A stretch of DNA of 64,000 nt from a virus, in IMG/VR virus record IMGVR_UViG_3300031963_008876, positions 85,597 through 149,596 of that record; one strand, written 5' to 3'. Shown here piece by piece: positions 10,318 to 19,498 of this stretch. The position numbers and the translations under genes were made by a program. Each line of letters begins with the position of its first letter. The first letter of the stretch is position 1. Under the pieces are notes generated by a model. It was given only the letters and a program-made list of their open reading frames with translations, ran no database searches and was not told where the DNA came from.

Positions 10318-11268
10318 ATGACATATTCATCAGGCGGCTTAATTCAGGCCACAGATTACAACGGTTTTGTTAGCACCACTGCTGGCGCCAACGTTAACGC
10401 CACCTGGAACACAACATATGGGCAAACAGCAGTAGGCACAGTGAGTGCTGCTGGCACAGTAACAGCCACACAATGGGCCAGCTTGGTAAACACTATCAGC
10501 TCGCAGGCCAGCCATCAAGGCACTACAATTACTGCCAGAAGTGCTCCGACCACAGGAACTCTTGTGAGTGTGTTGGCAGCAGTAAACACTGACCTTACCA
10601 ATACCTACAACAATCGATATCAAGCTGTGGCTGTTGGCTCGCAGTTTACTGGCTGGAGTGGTACAAATTCTAAAACAGCAGCCACATCAGGTGCTACCTG
10701 GACTATTACTTTTACTAATACTGTTACCTTTGCATCATCTGCTGCTGCTCAATATTTTTTCAATGCTGGAGGCTTGGTGAAAATTGACGTGGCCAAATCA
10801 GCAACAGGACAAACAGGCGATCCAGAATGGAATGACTTGGCCTCAACCCTGTGCGGCGATATTTGGATTTCAGGACTGGCATCAGCTCACTCCATCGCTG
10901 GTACATCATACACTGGTGTAACCAAAATTGGCGGAACTGGTACACCAAATACATTGACCACAGGCAACGGTTGGGATGCCCTAACCGCTGGTGGAGCTGC
11001 CGTGATAGTTTACAAACAATTTGCTGACACAGCACCTTACACTGCAAACTTCATTCAGCACTCGCTTGCTAAAAATGCAGGATCAACTGCATTGACTATC
11101 ACCACGCTTTGGTCAGCATCTGACGGCGACCCAATTTCAGGCGGTACGGCTGCTTCAGGTGCAACACCTGGCACAGCGCCTTGTACCATTGTGACCTACT
11201 ATCCACCTAGCACAACATATCTAAGCGCAAGTTGGGGAACCCCTTCAGTCGCCGCAACAACAGCTTAA
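10318..11268 (+). CDS. Probable virion protein (316 aa)
   Basis: This gene follows the fibre gene by 12 bases in the same direction. The product is rich in Thr, Ala, Gly and Ser, has no membrane segment, and ends in a short beta-rich tail (TIVTYYPPSTTYLSASWG). Its N-terminal 100 residues look helical and contain an SQASHQGTTI segment. This composition is typical of fibre or decoration proteins. It is the last gene before a sigma70-type promoter and the change to accessory genes. I do not recognise a specific family. Confidence 0.6.
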   Translation: MTYSSGGLIQATDYNGFVSTTAGANVNATWNTTYGQTAVGTVSAAGTVTATQWASLVNTISSQASHQGTTITARSAPTTGTLVSVLAAVNTDLTNTYNNRYQAVAVGSQFTGWSGTNSKTAATSGATWTITFTNTVTFASSAAAQYFFNAGGLVKIDVAKSATGQTGDPEWNDLASTLCGDIWISGLASAHSIAGTSYTGVTKIGGTGTPNTLTTGNGWDALTAGGAAVIVYKQFADTAPYTANFIQHSLAKNAGSTALTITTLWSASDGDPISGGTAASGATPGTAPCTIVTYYPPSTTYLSASWGTPSVAATTA

Positions 11269-11277
11269 CCAAAAGGG

Positions 11278-11306
11278 TTGTAAACCCTTGCACTCTCTGT
11301 TATAAT
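11278..11306 (+). promoter_or_regulatory. Sigma70 promoter with overlapping hairpin, accessory operon
   Basis: TTGTAA at 11278-11283 and TATAAT at 11301-11306 are separated by exactly 17 bases. A 7-bp inverted repeat (AAGGGTT/AACCCTT, 11273-11289) overlaps the -35 box and may end the structural transcript or act as an operator. The ATG of the next gene is only five bases after the -10 box, so its transcript would be leaderless or nearly so. Confidence 0.7.
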
Positions 11307-11311
11307 TCAAT

Positions 11312-11617
11312 ATGGATACTGAAAACTTAATTGCTCATGCACGAGCAAGATTTGATCACGCCACCGCCAAACGTATTCTCCGAGAAAAATACGAAGCACG
11401 GATGATCTTTGCGCACGACGGCGGTATGTGGCGTGCTGGCCCTGAACTCATAAACATCTTGGCCACTGTGCCTCCGGGCAATGCAGTGTTATTGGACTTG
11501 TATGAAACTCCTGTACAAGTTAGACCCGAAGAATTGCGTGGTATGGCCATGACTCGCTGGCAAGAGCAAATGAATGCTTGGCTTGCAGAACACAACAAAC
11601 TTAGCAAAAAGAGATGA
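11312..11617 (+). CDS. Hypothetical protein (101 aa), first gene of accessory operon
   Basis: The ATG lies five bases after a strong -10 box and the stop overlaps the next gene (ATGA). The product is small, soluble and probably alpha/beta, with an N-terminal helix rich in Arg and Ala (ARARFDHATAKRILREKYEA) and a C-terminal helix ending in Lys/Arg. No catalytic motif is visible. As the promoter-proximal gene of a long glycosyltransferase-rich operon it could be regulatory or a small partner of those enzymes, but this is only an inference. Confidence 0.6.
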   Translation: MDTENLIAHARARFDHATAKRILREKYEARMIFAHDGGMWRAGPELINILATVPPGNAVLLDLYETPVQVRPEELRGMAMTRWQEQMNAWLAEHNKLSKKR

Positions 11618-12411
11618 CCACTGGCGCACTGATATTTGCTTTTGACAACGAGCAAACTGATTATATTTCTATGGCAGCATGGTCTGCCAAAAACATACAC
11701 CGACATCTTGGAATTCCTGTGGCTGTGGTAACTGATTATGAAAACCCGCCAGGCGACTTTGATTATGTCATAAATTCTCAGGCACAAAGTGGTGGTACCA
11801 GATACTTTGAAGATTACAATCAAACTGTGACTTGGCACAATGCTGGTAGAGTAGATGCATATACACTAAGCCCGTGGGAACAGACCCTGGTACTAGATGC
11901 AGACTATGTTGTGGCCAGCTCAGACCTCAAAACTGTTTTGGCATGTGACACAGATTTCATGTGTCACAAAACTGCTGTAAATCTTGCTGGCGGCCATCCG
12001 TTAACAGGACTCAATGTATTTGGACGTCACAACATTCCCATGTATTGGGCCACTGTGATGATGTTTCGACGATCAAACACTGCACAGTACATTTTTGATT
12101 GTATGAACATGATTCGTGACAACTGGCAACACTACAGAGATCTCTATCAGATAGACAAGAAAACTTATAGAAACGACTTTGCGTTGACCATCGCCATCGG
12201 CATTGTAAGCGGGCACACTGGCTCAGTAGACCAAATTCCCTGGCCCTTGATGACTGCCATGCCCGACACTGTGTTGACCAGTAATAGCCCAGACTACTAC
12301 ACAATAAATTACATGGACGGTGATCAAAAGCACAAAACTCTGGGTTGGGCAGGTATGGATTTTCACGCCATGGGCAAACGTCATTTGGAGATGATAATTG
12401 CGTCCCATTGA
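11614..12411 (+). CDS. Putative GT-A-fold glycosyltransferase (265 aa)
   Basis: The N-terminus (ALIFAFDNEQTDYISMAAWS) resembles the start of GT8-type sugar-nucleotide transferases. An LVLDADYVV segment near residue 92 supplies a DxD-like metal-binding motif after a hydrophobic strand. Length is near that of small GT8-like enzymes. The following gene begins similarly and has an EADMLI segment at the equivalent position, so the two are probably diverged paralogues. It overlaps both neighbours by a few bases. Donor and acceptor sugars cannot be predicted. The fold assignment is by motif only. Confidence 0.65.
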   Translation: MTTGALIFAFDNEQTDYISMAAWSAKNIHRHLGIPVAVVTDYENPPGDFDYVINSQAQSGGTRYFEDYNQTVTWHNAGRVDAYTLSPWEQTLVLDADYVVASSDLKTVLACDTDFMCHKTAVNLAGGHPLTGLNVFGRHNIPMYWATVMMFRRSNTAQYIFDCMNMIRDNWQHYRDLYQIDKKTYRNDFALTIAIGIVSGHTGSVDQIPWPLMTAMPDTVLTSNSPDYYTINYMDGDQKHKTLGWAGMDFHAMGKRHLEMIIASH

Positions 12412-13165
12412 TGAACAAGGTTATGTGATACTGGCTGTCAACTCTGACAAAGTTGACTACTTGGATTGTGCTAGAACATTGACCAAAACAATCAAACGTT
12501 GGGATCCAGGTGCAAAGGTTTGTTTGATCACAGATGCCAAGCAAAGCAACGATCCCGTATACGATCACTATCGAGTGATTGACAATGTGGATCGTGAAAA
12601 CCCTTGGGCCAATGATTGGCAGGTATTCAAGAACTCACCGTTTAGGGAAACCATAAAGCTAGAAGCAGACATGCTGATTGTGAGTGACATATCGCACTGG
12701 TGGACCTTGTTTAGGCATCGTGATGTTGTGGTATCAACTGGTTGCAGAAACTGGCAAGACCAAGTCAGTCTAGCTAGAAACTACAGATCAGTGTTTGATG
12801 CAAACAACTTACCAGATGTGTACAATGCCATAACTTACTGGCGATTGAGCCTCACAGCTCGAGAGTTCTTTATGTTAGTGCGTGATATATTTGCCAACTG
12901 GCCGCAATTCAGGCAACTGTTGAAGTTTGCACCCGAAACAGCAGATACTGATCTAGTGTATGCCATGGCAGCTGAAATAATGGGTGTAGAACGTGTGACC
13001 TTGCCATTTGTTTCATATCCAAAAATTGTACACATGAAACGGCACCACGCTGGCACTGAAACTGAACACTGGGGTCGTGAACTGGTATGGGAATATTCAG
13101 ACTGGCGCCTGCGTATCAACACAGTGGCACAGTGGGGTGCATTTCATTACGGGCGAGGCTGGTGA
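12398..13165 (+). CDS. Putative GT-A-fold glycosyltransferase (255 aa)
   Basis: The TTG start at 12398 is preferred because a GGAG lies seven bases upstream; it overlaps the previous gene by 14 bases. The N-terminus (GYVILAVNSDKVDYLDCA) and the IKLEADMLIVSD segment near residue 88 match the strand and acidic motif of nucleotide-diphospho-sugar transferases. The C-terminal third has conserved-looking aromatic residues (EHWGRELVWEYSDWRL). It is probably a paralogue of the previous gene. Its context is a surface-glycan gene cluster. No donor is evident. Confidence 0.65.
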   Translation: MRPIDEQGYVILAVNSDKVDYLDCARTLTKTIKRWDPGAKVCLITDAKQSNDPVYDHYRVIDNVDRENPWANDWQVFKNSPFRETIKLEADMLIVSDISHWWTLFRHRDVVVSTGCRNWQDQVSLARNYRSVFDANNLPDVYNAITYWRLSLTAREFFMLVRDIFANWPQFRQLLKFAPETADTDLVYAMAAEIMGVERVTLPFVSYPKIVHMKRHHAGTETEHWGRELVWEYSDWRLRINTVAQWGAFHYGRGW

Positions 13166-13494
13166 TGACACCTGAAGAATTTTTTGGCGCATTGGAACAC
13201 ATGCCTATGCCTATGCCTGTAACTTATCGACTGTATCACGATGACCAAGGTTGTCCTTTATTTTACAGCATGGAAGGTCTGCCTGGTACATACATAGAAA
13301 TTGATCAAGAAACATTTGCCAAAAATTCCACTCGTGTGCGTGTTCGAGATGGAAAAATTGTAGAAACAACTTGGAAAACCACACAAAAACTTGTACCACA
13401 AAATTCAGGCACAATGTGTCATCCTGATGATGTAACTATTGTGGTAAAAGAACACGGCACATATTGGAGCAAACAAACTTATGAAACAGATTGA
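13165..13494 (+). CDS. Hypothetical protein (109 aa)
   Basis: A longer frame begins at 13087, but the ATG at 13165 is preferred because it forms a TGATG junction with the previous stop. The product contains an MPMPMPVTYRLYHDDQG segment and a HPDDVTIVVKEHGTYW end, and looks like a small beta-rich soluble protein. It overlaps the next gene by 14 bases. I do not recognise it. Its place between glycosyltransferases suggests a pathway accessory role. Confidence 0.6.
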   Translation: MTPEEFFGALEHMPMPMPVTYRLYHDDQGCPLFYSMEGLPGTYIEIDQETFAKNSTRVRVRDGKIVETTWKTTQKLVPQNSGTMCHPDDVTIVVKEHGTYWSKQTYETD

Positions 13495-14404
13495 CGTTGC
13501 AGACTTAGATTGCATATACTTGAGCTATGACGAACCACAACGAGAAGAATTTTGGGTCAAGATTAGGAATATGGTTCCTTGGGCACAACGGGTGGATGGC
13601 GTTAAAGGGAGCGATGCAGCTCACAAAGCGGCAGCCTCAGCGTCTAGTACGGATAGATTCATTCTCATCGATGGCGACAATCTCCCCGACCCGGCGTTTT
13701 TTAATCAGACACTTGTTTTTCCTAATGAAGAATATGAGAGTGCTGTGTTCCGGTGGCGGGCACGTAACCATATCAACGGACTGATGTATGGCAATGGTGG
13801 CCTGAGCTCTTGGACCAAAGACTTTGTGGGCAACATGCGTACACACGAAGCCACAGATGGTCGCGCAGAAACTGAAGTGGAGTTTTGCTTTGATCCATTG
13901 TACTGGCCCATGCATGACTGCTACTCCAATACCTATCCCAATGGATCACCATTCCATGCCTGGCGTGCAGGGTTCCGTGAAGGTGTCAAGATGTGCCTGC
14001 AACGTGGGCGCCGACCCACAGTGGAAGAATTTAAAAATCAGGTGCTACGTAATCTTGACAACTTGACTATCTGGCACAACATTGGCACAGACGTTGATCA
14101 TGGAGAATGGGCCATTGCTGGCAGCCGCCAAGGCACATACATGACCATGCTCACAAACTGGGATTACAAGCAGGTGCAAGATTTTGCTGCACTAGAGGCG
14201 CTGTGGAATACTGTGAAAGATTCAAACCCTCGCATACTCAGCAATCAACTGGGCCCAGAACTGGGCACACAATTGGATCTTCCAATGGGTATATTGGAAG
14301 CAGAACAATCAGCGTTCTTCAAATATCACTATCGGTCAGACTGGCGCAATCGTGGTGTTATGACACGCGAGATTGATGTAATTAGACAACAAGAAGGATG
14401 GTAA
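13481..14404 (+). CDS. Glycosyltransferase-like protein (307 aa), paralogue of repeat-protein C-terminus
   Basis: The order of motifs is IYLSYDEP, RVDGVKGSDAAHKAAA, FILIDGDN, RNHINGLMYGNGG and SPFHAWRAGFREGVKM. The same series (VFISNGE, RVDGVNGRVAAYHAAA, WFFAVFA, KNPLNGLVYGHQA, SPWMAWRTAFREVIKL) ends the 1199-residue protein at 34675, so these share a domain. IDGDN is a plausible DxD-type metal site, and it is missing in the long protein. A sugar-transfer role is likely but not proven. The gene overlaps the previous one by 14 bases and is followed two bases later by a secreted binding protein. Confidence 0.6.
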   Translation: MKQIDVADLDCIYLSYDEPQREEFWVKIRNMVPWAQRVDGVKGSDAAHKAAASASSTDRFILIDGDNLPDPAFFNQTLVFPNEEYESAVFRWRARNHINGLMYGNGGLSSWTKDFVGNMRTHEATDGRAETEVEFCFDPLYWPMHDCYSNTYPNGSPFHAWRAGFREGVKMCLQRGRRPTVEEFKNQVLRNLDNLTIWHNIGTDVDHGEWAIAGSRQGTYMTMLTNWDYKQVQDFAALEALWNTVKDSNPRILSNQLGPELGTQLDLPMGILEAEQSAFFKYHYRSDWRNRGVMTREIDVIRQQEGW

Positions 14405-14405
14405 T

Positions 14406-15326
14406 ATGAAAAAATTAATCGCAACACTTTTGGCCGCACTGGCATTGCATGCTCAGGCAGAAGTAATCACAATCAAGTCTCCATATGGCGCACAGCATGC
14501 AGGGCATGCAGCATTGTATAAAATTATGGAAAAAGCCAATACTGCTCAAACTCAGTACGACTTTATACTAGAGTTAAAACCTGGTGCTAACGGAGTGTTA
14601 GCACTAAAAGATCTGGATCGTGCGCCAGCTACATCGCTGGGATTAATTCATGCTGGCTATGTGCAGAATACCATGGACAATTTGCTAAACGAAACAGACT
14701 ATGTTCCGGTTATGGCTCTTGGCGACGCCTGTTGGTTTGTTGCAAGCAACCAGGGTAATGAACAACAGGGTCTACGCAGTTTATATGGTAACCGTTTAGA
14801 TCTGGTCATGGGCGGTGTTGGCATTGGAACAGCAGCACATTTGACTTCTATGGAGATTGCTGAAAAAATAAATCACCCCATTAGGTTTGTTAGTTTTAAA
14901 TCAGGTGCAGAAGCAAATATTGTATTGGCTGGAGAAAACGGAGTACATGTCAGCATGATGTCAAGCAACGAATTTACAAATTTAAAAACACGGAACCCTC
15001 GCTTGCAAAGACTAGCTGTACATTGTGAACGCAGACTGCCCGAAGCTCCGGGAGTTGCTACCACAAAACAACAAGGCATCACAGCACCGTATGTCTTTAA
15101 CACAATTGTGGCCAATGTACACATGCCCGCAACCAAACTACAAGAAATCAAAGTTATATTAAACAATGCTGTGGTTGCAGTTGGTCAAGATCAAATACTG
15201 GCCATGAGCGATTTTAATCCTCCTAATTTTAGAAATCAAAGTGTTGATGACTATCACAAAGAAAAAGTGCGTGTTATGAAAGCAGCATTGATCAAACACC
15301 GTGCGGCAATTGAGGCTGCAAAATGA
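14406..15326 (+). CDS. Secreted TctC/Bug-like substrate-binding protein (306 aa)
   Basis: A classical signal peptide (MKKLIATLLAALALHAQA) is followed by a mature domain with LKPGANGVLALKDL, resembling the ENKPGAGG strand-loop of TctC/Bug periplasmic receptors, and a GVGIGTAAHLTSMEIA segment resembling their GxGSxxHL motif. Length matches the family (about 300-330). Bug receptors are especially abundant in Betaproteobacteria. In a phage this could capture a small carboxylate in the periplasm or have been repurposed. No transporter membrane genes are nearby. The family call is by distant motif similarity. Confidence 0.6.
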   Translation: MKKLIATLLAALALHAQAEVITIKSPYGAQHAGHAALYKIMEKANTAQTQYDFILELKPGANGVLALKDLDRAPATSLGLIHAGYVQNTMDNLLNETDYVPVMALGDACWFVASNQGNEQQGLRSLYGNRLDLVMGGVGIGTAAHLTSMEIAEKINHPIRFVSFKSGAEANIVLAGENGVHVSMMSSNEFTNLKTRNPRLQRLAVHCERRLPEAPGVATTKQQGITAPYVFNTIVANVHMPATKLQEIKVILNNAVVAVGQDQILAMSDFNPPNFRNQSVDDYHKEKVRVMKAALIKHRAAIEAAK

Positions 15327-16408
15327 AACGAGTGGTACTGGCTGTCGCTGACCCTTGGAACTATTTTAATCAATGGCCAGGATACAGCTTGTCCATTATC
15401 AATCCAGACGGCGATGCCAACCGCAAACAATATCTCTTAGACAATTTAGACTGGAGTTTGTTGGTCACATCTGATGGCGTACAACATCGTGATGGTGGTG
15501 ATTACGGCGACGAGAAAATGGTAATGTACACTTCAGGCACAACCGGAGATTCAAAGTTTTTTAGTTATTCCACCACTCAGGTACAGCATGTTGTTGATAA
15601 CATAATTGCCAGCTACGAATTAACAGCCAATGATCGATTTTTGAGCGTTATGCCACTGTGGCATGGCCACGGACATATCCTAAACTATGTTGTTGCAACC
15701 GCTGGCATGCAAGTACACCATGTTCGACCGCCTGACTTGAAAAAACAAATAGAATTCAGCCCAACCTGGGTGTCTGCAATTCCTGACATACTTAGAGTAA
15801 TGTCACGCACTCAAAAATTCCCCGACTTGCGATTTGCTAGATCAGCCAGTGTTGCATTGCCCAACCAAGTGTTTGATGATTTAAAAAGATCATTTAATAC
15901 CCCAATCATTGAATCGTTTGGCATGTCTGAAGCCTGTAGCCATTGCTTTACCAATCCGTTGTATGGTGAACAACGTATAGGAACCATTGGACTTCCTGAC
16001 GGGATTGACGCAGACATACGCAACGGTAGCTTATGGCTGCGCGGCCCACAATGTCACACATCAGATTGGTTTGATACTGAAGACTTGGCTGAGCAAGACT
16101 CTGCAGGATACTACAAAATACTAGGACGTAGATCAGATCGACTGACCTTGCATGGCATCAAACTAAATCCATTGAGCATAGAAAATCAACTGTACAATCA
16201 CATACCACAACTGGATGAAGTTGTGGTGTTTGGCGAAAACAAAATGATGTGTGTGTACACCGGCAATGTTTTGCCCAATCAAGTGCGACAAGCATTAACT
16301 GATATTTCCACACACTGTAACCCCAAGTTCCTTAAACAAGTTGAAAGCATACCTAAAAATACCGCAGGCAAAGTATCACGTTCACTGCTAAAGGAAATTT
16401 ACAATTGA
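15323..16408 (+). CDS. AMP-forming acyl/aryl adenylating enzyme (ANL superfamily)
   Basis: The diagnostic ANL motifs are present in order: YTSGTTGDSK (P-loop-like A3) near residue 70, SFGMSEA (A5) near 198, the WFDTEDLAE...GRRSD hinge (A7/A8) around 250-275, and IPKNTAGKVSRSLL with the catalytic Lys (A10) near the C-terminus. At 361 residues it is shorter than usual (about 500) because the N-terminal subdomain is reduced. It should activate a carboxylic acid as an acyl-AMP and perhaps pass it to CoA or a carrier. It overlaps the secreted-protein gene and an SGNH hydrolase gene, suggesting a shared acyl pathway. Confidence 0.9.
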   Translation: MKRVVLAVADPWNYFNQWPGYSLSIINPDGDANRKQYLLDNLDWSLLVTSDGVQHRDGGDYGDEKMVMYTSGTTGDSKFFSYSTTQVQHVVDNIIASYELTANDRFLSVMPLWHGHGHILNYVVATAGMQVHHVRPPDLKKQIEFSPTWVSAIPDILRVMSRTQKFPDLRFARSASVALPNQVFDDLKRSFNTPIIESFGMSEACSHCFTNPLYGEQRIGTIGLPDGIDADIRNGSLWLRGPQCHTSDWFDTEDLAEQDSAGYYKILGRRSDRLTLHGIKLNPLSIENQLYNHIPQLDEVVVFGENKMMCVYTGNVLPNQVRQALTDISTHCNPKFLKQVESIPKNTAGKVSRSLLKEIYN

Positions 16409-17115
16409 ATATCCTAGTGAACGGACCCAGTGTGTCACGAGGCCCTGGCAGTTGGCCGTACTTGTTGCAAGAGCACTACAACGCCGACCTTGTTAATTTG
16501 AGTCAGGCAGGGGCTGGAAATACTTACATTCATGAAACTACCGTGGCTGAACTTGCACAACGATCTTATGATCTAGTGGCAATCATGTGGGGAGATCAAC
16601 AACGACTAGATATCAAAGTAAAAAACATTGATTATTTTCATGATACTATCTACACCAGCAAATTCCAAAAGGCCATGAATGATTGGCCAGAGAAGATAGT
16701 AGAGCCTGTTAACGACCAAGACTATGTGCAAGACAACTGGGTGTTTGGTTGCGGATACATCAATACCAAAGATCCTTGTTTGGTAGAACTGTTTGATTCG
16801 TATTACCAGCATACTGACATTGACTCTCGATACTTTAGCAGTATTATCAAAATGATCAGTCTCCAGGGCGTACTTAAAAATCTTGGAATAAAATATGTAT
16901 TTTGCGGCACCCGCACATTGCCTTTGTTAAAACGCTACGAACATTTGTACAATCTATTAGATTGGAATTGTATAATCAATGATTTTACTCCCCATCACGT
17001 GGCCTACCGGGACAATTGCTGGGAAGCTGATCAACTACACCCTGGCCCGGCCGCACACCAAGAATTTGCCAAACACATGATTGCTCAACTTCAACAAAGA
17101 CATATACTTACATAA
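16405..17115 (+). CDS. SGNH/GDSL-type hydrolase (236 aa), copy 1
   Basis: The start is a TTG overlapping the previous stop. The N-terminal MNILVNGPSVSRG replaces the GDS block with NGPS, so the nucleophile Ser is kept. NLSQAGAGNTYI matches the Gly block and DQLHPGPAAHQEFA is a canonical block V with catalytic Asp and His. The enzyme should act on an ester, most likely adding or removing O-acyl groups on glycans or lipids. It directly follows the ANL ligase. No signal peptide is seen, so it is cytoplasmic. Confidence 0.75.
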   Translation: MNILVNGPSVSRGPGSWPYLLQEHYNADLVNLSQAGAGNTYIHETTVAELAQRSYDLVAIMWGDQQRLDIKVKNIDYFHDTIYTSKFQKAMNDWPEKIVEPVNDQDYVQDNWVFGCGYINTKDPCLVELFDSYYQHTDIDSRYFSSIIKMISLQGVLKNLGIKYVFCGTRTLPLLKRYEHLYNLLDWNCIINDFTPHHVAYRDNCWEADQLHPGPAAHQEFAKHMIAQLQQRHILT

Positions 17116-18101
17116 TGATTAATATTCCGCACATTGATCTTAAGATTTGGAATCCTGAATTCAAAACAATTGAAATTGTGTCAGAGTTACAACAGCACGG
17201 CAATGTGTCTATTGGCATTGACGGCGAAGGCAGTGATTGTGAAACGCTGGGCTTGTATAAACTATTGGATGCAGTATGCAGTAACTTAGGTTACACACCC
17301 GGCGCCATAAGCATACACACTTGCAATCAATTAGAACACCATTCTTGCTATAAAATTATTAAACATCCGCCGTTGTACATACCCAGCGGGCAACAGTTTG
17401 CATCTCAGCACACGCTACCTGAGAAACGCTGGGACGCAATCAAGCACTTTGGAATTTTTGTTGGACGTAGCAGTTGGCAACGATTGTGGATGGCCAGTCA
17501 CACATGGAGCAACTACGGCGACATAACCTCCATGACTTATCATTACGATAGTAGCGTCGATTATCATCGCACACACTTGAGCTTTGATGAACTAGCATAT
17601 CAAATAGGATTGCCTAATGCAGTTAACACAGCAGGCAAGTTCATGCAACAATTGCCCATCAAGAACGAATCTGTTGATAGCTATCCTATACTAACTCCAG
17701 CACACTTTGCTATTGCTAAACTGTATCCTGATTTTTTTGTGGAAATAGTATGCGAAACTTTTCTAAGCGGCAACAGCTTTTACCCCACGGAAAAAACCTG
17801 GAGACCGTTTATATGTCGTACACCGTTTTTGACTCTGGGCCCACGTGGCTTTTTGGCAAACTTACACAAGCTGGGATTTAGAACATTCTCTCAGTGGTGG
17901 GACGAAAGCTACGACCAAGATGCTGACCTAGACAATGGGCGAATAGCCATCAAGTGTATACAACAAACACAACAACGCTTGAGCATACTCAGCACACAGG
18001 AGCTTGAAGGCATGTACATTGACATGAAAGATACTTTAGAACATAACTATCAACACTTCATGCAGTTAAAAGAAACGGACTTTGTAAAAATATGGCCATG
18101 A
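17115..18101 (+). CDS. TEK-motif glycosyltransferase-like protein (328 aa), copy 1
   Basis: The C-terminal third carries the signature of a family present five times in this window: a (C/T/P)E(T/S) strand, then TEKTWRPF, TPFLTLGPRGFL, LGFRTF and WWDESYDQ. The (T/S)EK-x-x-(K/R)-(P/A) segment with a preceding Glu resembles the donor-binding end of GT10/exostosin-like GT-B enzymes. The N-terminal half is poorly conserved among copies, as expected for acceptor binding. It starts on the last base of the SGNH hydrolase gene and overlaps a radical SAM gene by 10 bases. The glycosyltransferase function is inferred. Confidence 0.6.
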   Translation: MINIPHIDLKIWNPEFKTIEIVSELQQHGNVSIGIDGEGSDCETLGLYKLLDAVCSNLGYTPGAISIHTCNQLEHHSCYKIIKHPPLYIPSGQQFASQHTLPEKRWDAIKHFGIFVGRSSWQRLWMASHTWSNYGDITSMTYHYDSSVDYHRTHLSFDELAYQIGLPNAVNTAGKFMQQLPIKNESVDSYPILTPAHFAIAKLYPDFFVEIVCETFLSGNSFYPTEKTWRPFICRTPFLTLGPRGFLANLHKLGFRTFSQWWDESYDQDADLDNGRIAIKCIQQTQQRLSILSTQELEGMYIDMKDTLEHNYQHFMQLKETDFVKIWP

Positions 18102-19498
18102 ACAAAGGCGATGAAACAGTAGACAACAAGAGTCGGTTCCTAAACTCTGCTGAAAAAATGGCAGAGAACCTAGGCCCTGCGCTGTGCCTGGCCAAATGGA
18201 AGCAAGTGAGCCTGCACCTGCCCACAGGACTTAACAATAGTTGTTACCATCCGCCATTGCACAAGATACCCGTAGAAAACTTAGCTACCAATCCAGGATC
18301 CTTGCACAACACACCGCACAAGAAAGCGCAACGTGTGATGATGCTACGCAACGAAAAGCCCGCAGAGTGCGAGTACTGCTGGAACATGGAAGCGGAAAAC
18401 AAACTGAGTGACAGGCACTATCGTTCAGGCGAGCCTTGGGCCGCAGTGGACTTTGAAAAGATCCAGAACTCAACAGGAGAAGAAAGTGACGTTATCCCTA
18501 GCTACGTTGAGGTTAATTTTAATAATGTTTGTAATCTCATGTGCAGTTATTGCAGTCCGCAATTCTCTAGCAGCTGGCAACAAGAAGTGGATCGATCAGG
18601 CGGCTACCCTACTGCTCGTGTTCACAATGATCCTGGGCATTTTGGTGGAGATCGCCGGGTTATACCAGTTAGAGAGCATAACCCTTATGTAGACGCATTC
18701 TGGGAGTGGTGGCCTACTTTGTACCCAGAACTGGTGCATTTCCGCATGACTGGGGGCGAACCCTTGTTAGACAAGAACACATACAGAGTGTTTGATCATG
18801 TGTTGGAGAACCCATCTGCCAAACTACATTTGAATGTAACATCAAACTTCTCAGTGGATGAAAAGTCATGGCAGAAGTACTTGGGGTATGTCAAGCAGTT
18901 GTGCGACGGGCGCATAGAACACTTCATGCAGTACGTGAGTTTAGACGGCTGGGGCTCACAAGCAGAATACATGCGTCACGGTATGGACTTCAATTTACTA
19001 TGGGACAGGGTAAATCAATTTCTAACAGAAGTACCCAGCTACAACAGTCTAACGTTTATTGTGACCATGAACAATCTATCAGTAACCAGCTTGGAAAACC
19101 TGTTTGCTGGCATTCTAGGTCTGCGTAAAACCTATAGCAAAACCTATCAACGTGTGTGGTTTGATACACCTGTACTACGCGAACCGGCTTGGCAGAGTTT
19201 GCAAATACTGCCAGAAAGCTATGCTGAACGACTGGAATATCTCTGGGCGTGGATGATACGTTGGACAGAAACTGCCGAAGATCCATTCCACGGATTCAAA
19301 GACTACGAACTTGCTAGACTGGACAGAGACATTGCATGGATGCGAGCAGGCCAAGGACAAGATCATTCCGCAGCAAAGGCAGACTTTTATAGATTCTTTC
19401 GAGAACACGATCGCCGCAGAGGCACTGACTTTTTAAAGACCTTTCCAGAAATGAAAAGCTGGTGGGCAGAATGTGCATATCATGCTAGGAACACATAA
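18092..19498 (+). CDS. N-terminal-twitch radical SAM enzyme (468 aa), copy 1
   Basis: The radical SAM Cx3Cx2C motif CNLMCSYC lies near residue 147, and RMTGGEPLL gives the GGEP SAM-binding motif near 216. Upstream, CLAKW, SCYHPP and CEYCW supply Cys residues for a probable auxiliary Fe-S cluster at the N-terminus, as in the N_twi_rSAM family. This copy and the one at 20572 form one subtype (CxxKW, SCxHPP, CEYCW). The reaction is unknown. Alternation with glycosyltransferase-like genes suggests sugar or glycoconjugate modification. An ATG at 18098 is an alternative start. Confidence 0.9.
   Translation: MAMNKGDETVDNKSRFLNSAEKMAENLGPALCLAKWKQVSLHLPTGLNNSCYHPPLHKIPVENLATNPGSLHNTPHKKAQRVMMLRNEKPAECEYCWNMEAENKLSDRHYRSGEPWAAVDFEKIQNSTGEESDVIPSYVEVNFNNVCNLMCSYCSPQFSSSWQQEVDRSGGYPTARVHNDPGHFGGDRRVIPVREHNPYVDAFWEWWPTLYPELVHFRMTGGEPLLDKNTYRVFDHVLENPSAKLHLNVTSNFSVDEKSWQKYLGYVKQLCDGRIEHFMQYVSLDGWGSQAEYMRHGMDFNLLWDRVNQFLTEVPSYNSLTFIVTMNNLSVTSLENLFAGILGLRKTYSKTYQRVWFDTPVLREPAWQSLQILPESYAERLEYLWAWMIRWTETAEDPFHGFKDYELARLDRDIAWMRAGQGQDHSAAKADFYRFFREHDRRRGTDFLKTFPEMKSWWAECAYHARNT

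Noticed and set aside
13087-13164. N-terminal extension of the 109-residue gene
   Set aside because: It overlaps the upstream glycosyltransferase in another frame, while ATG 13165 gives a normal TGATG coupling.
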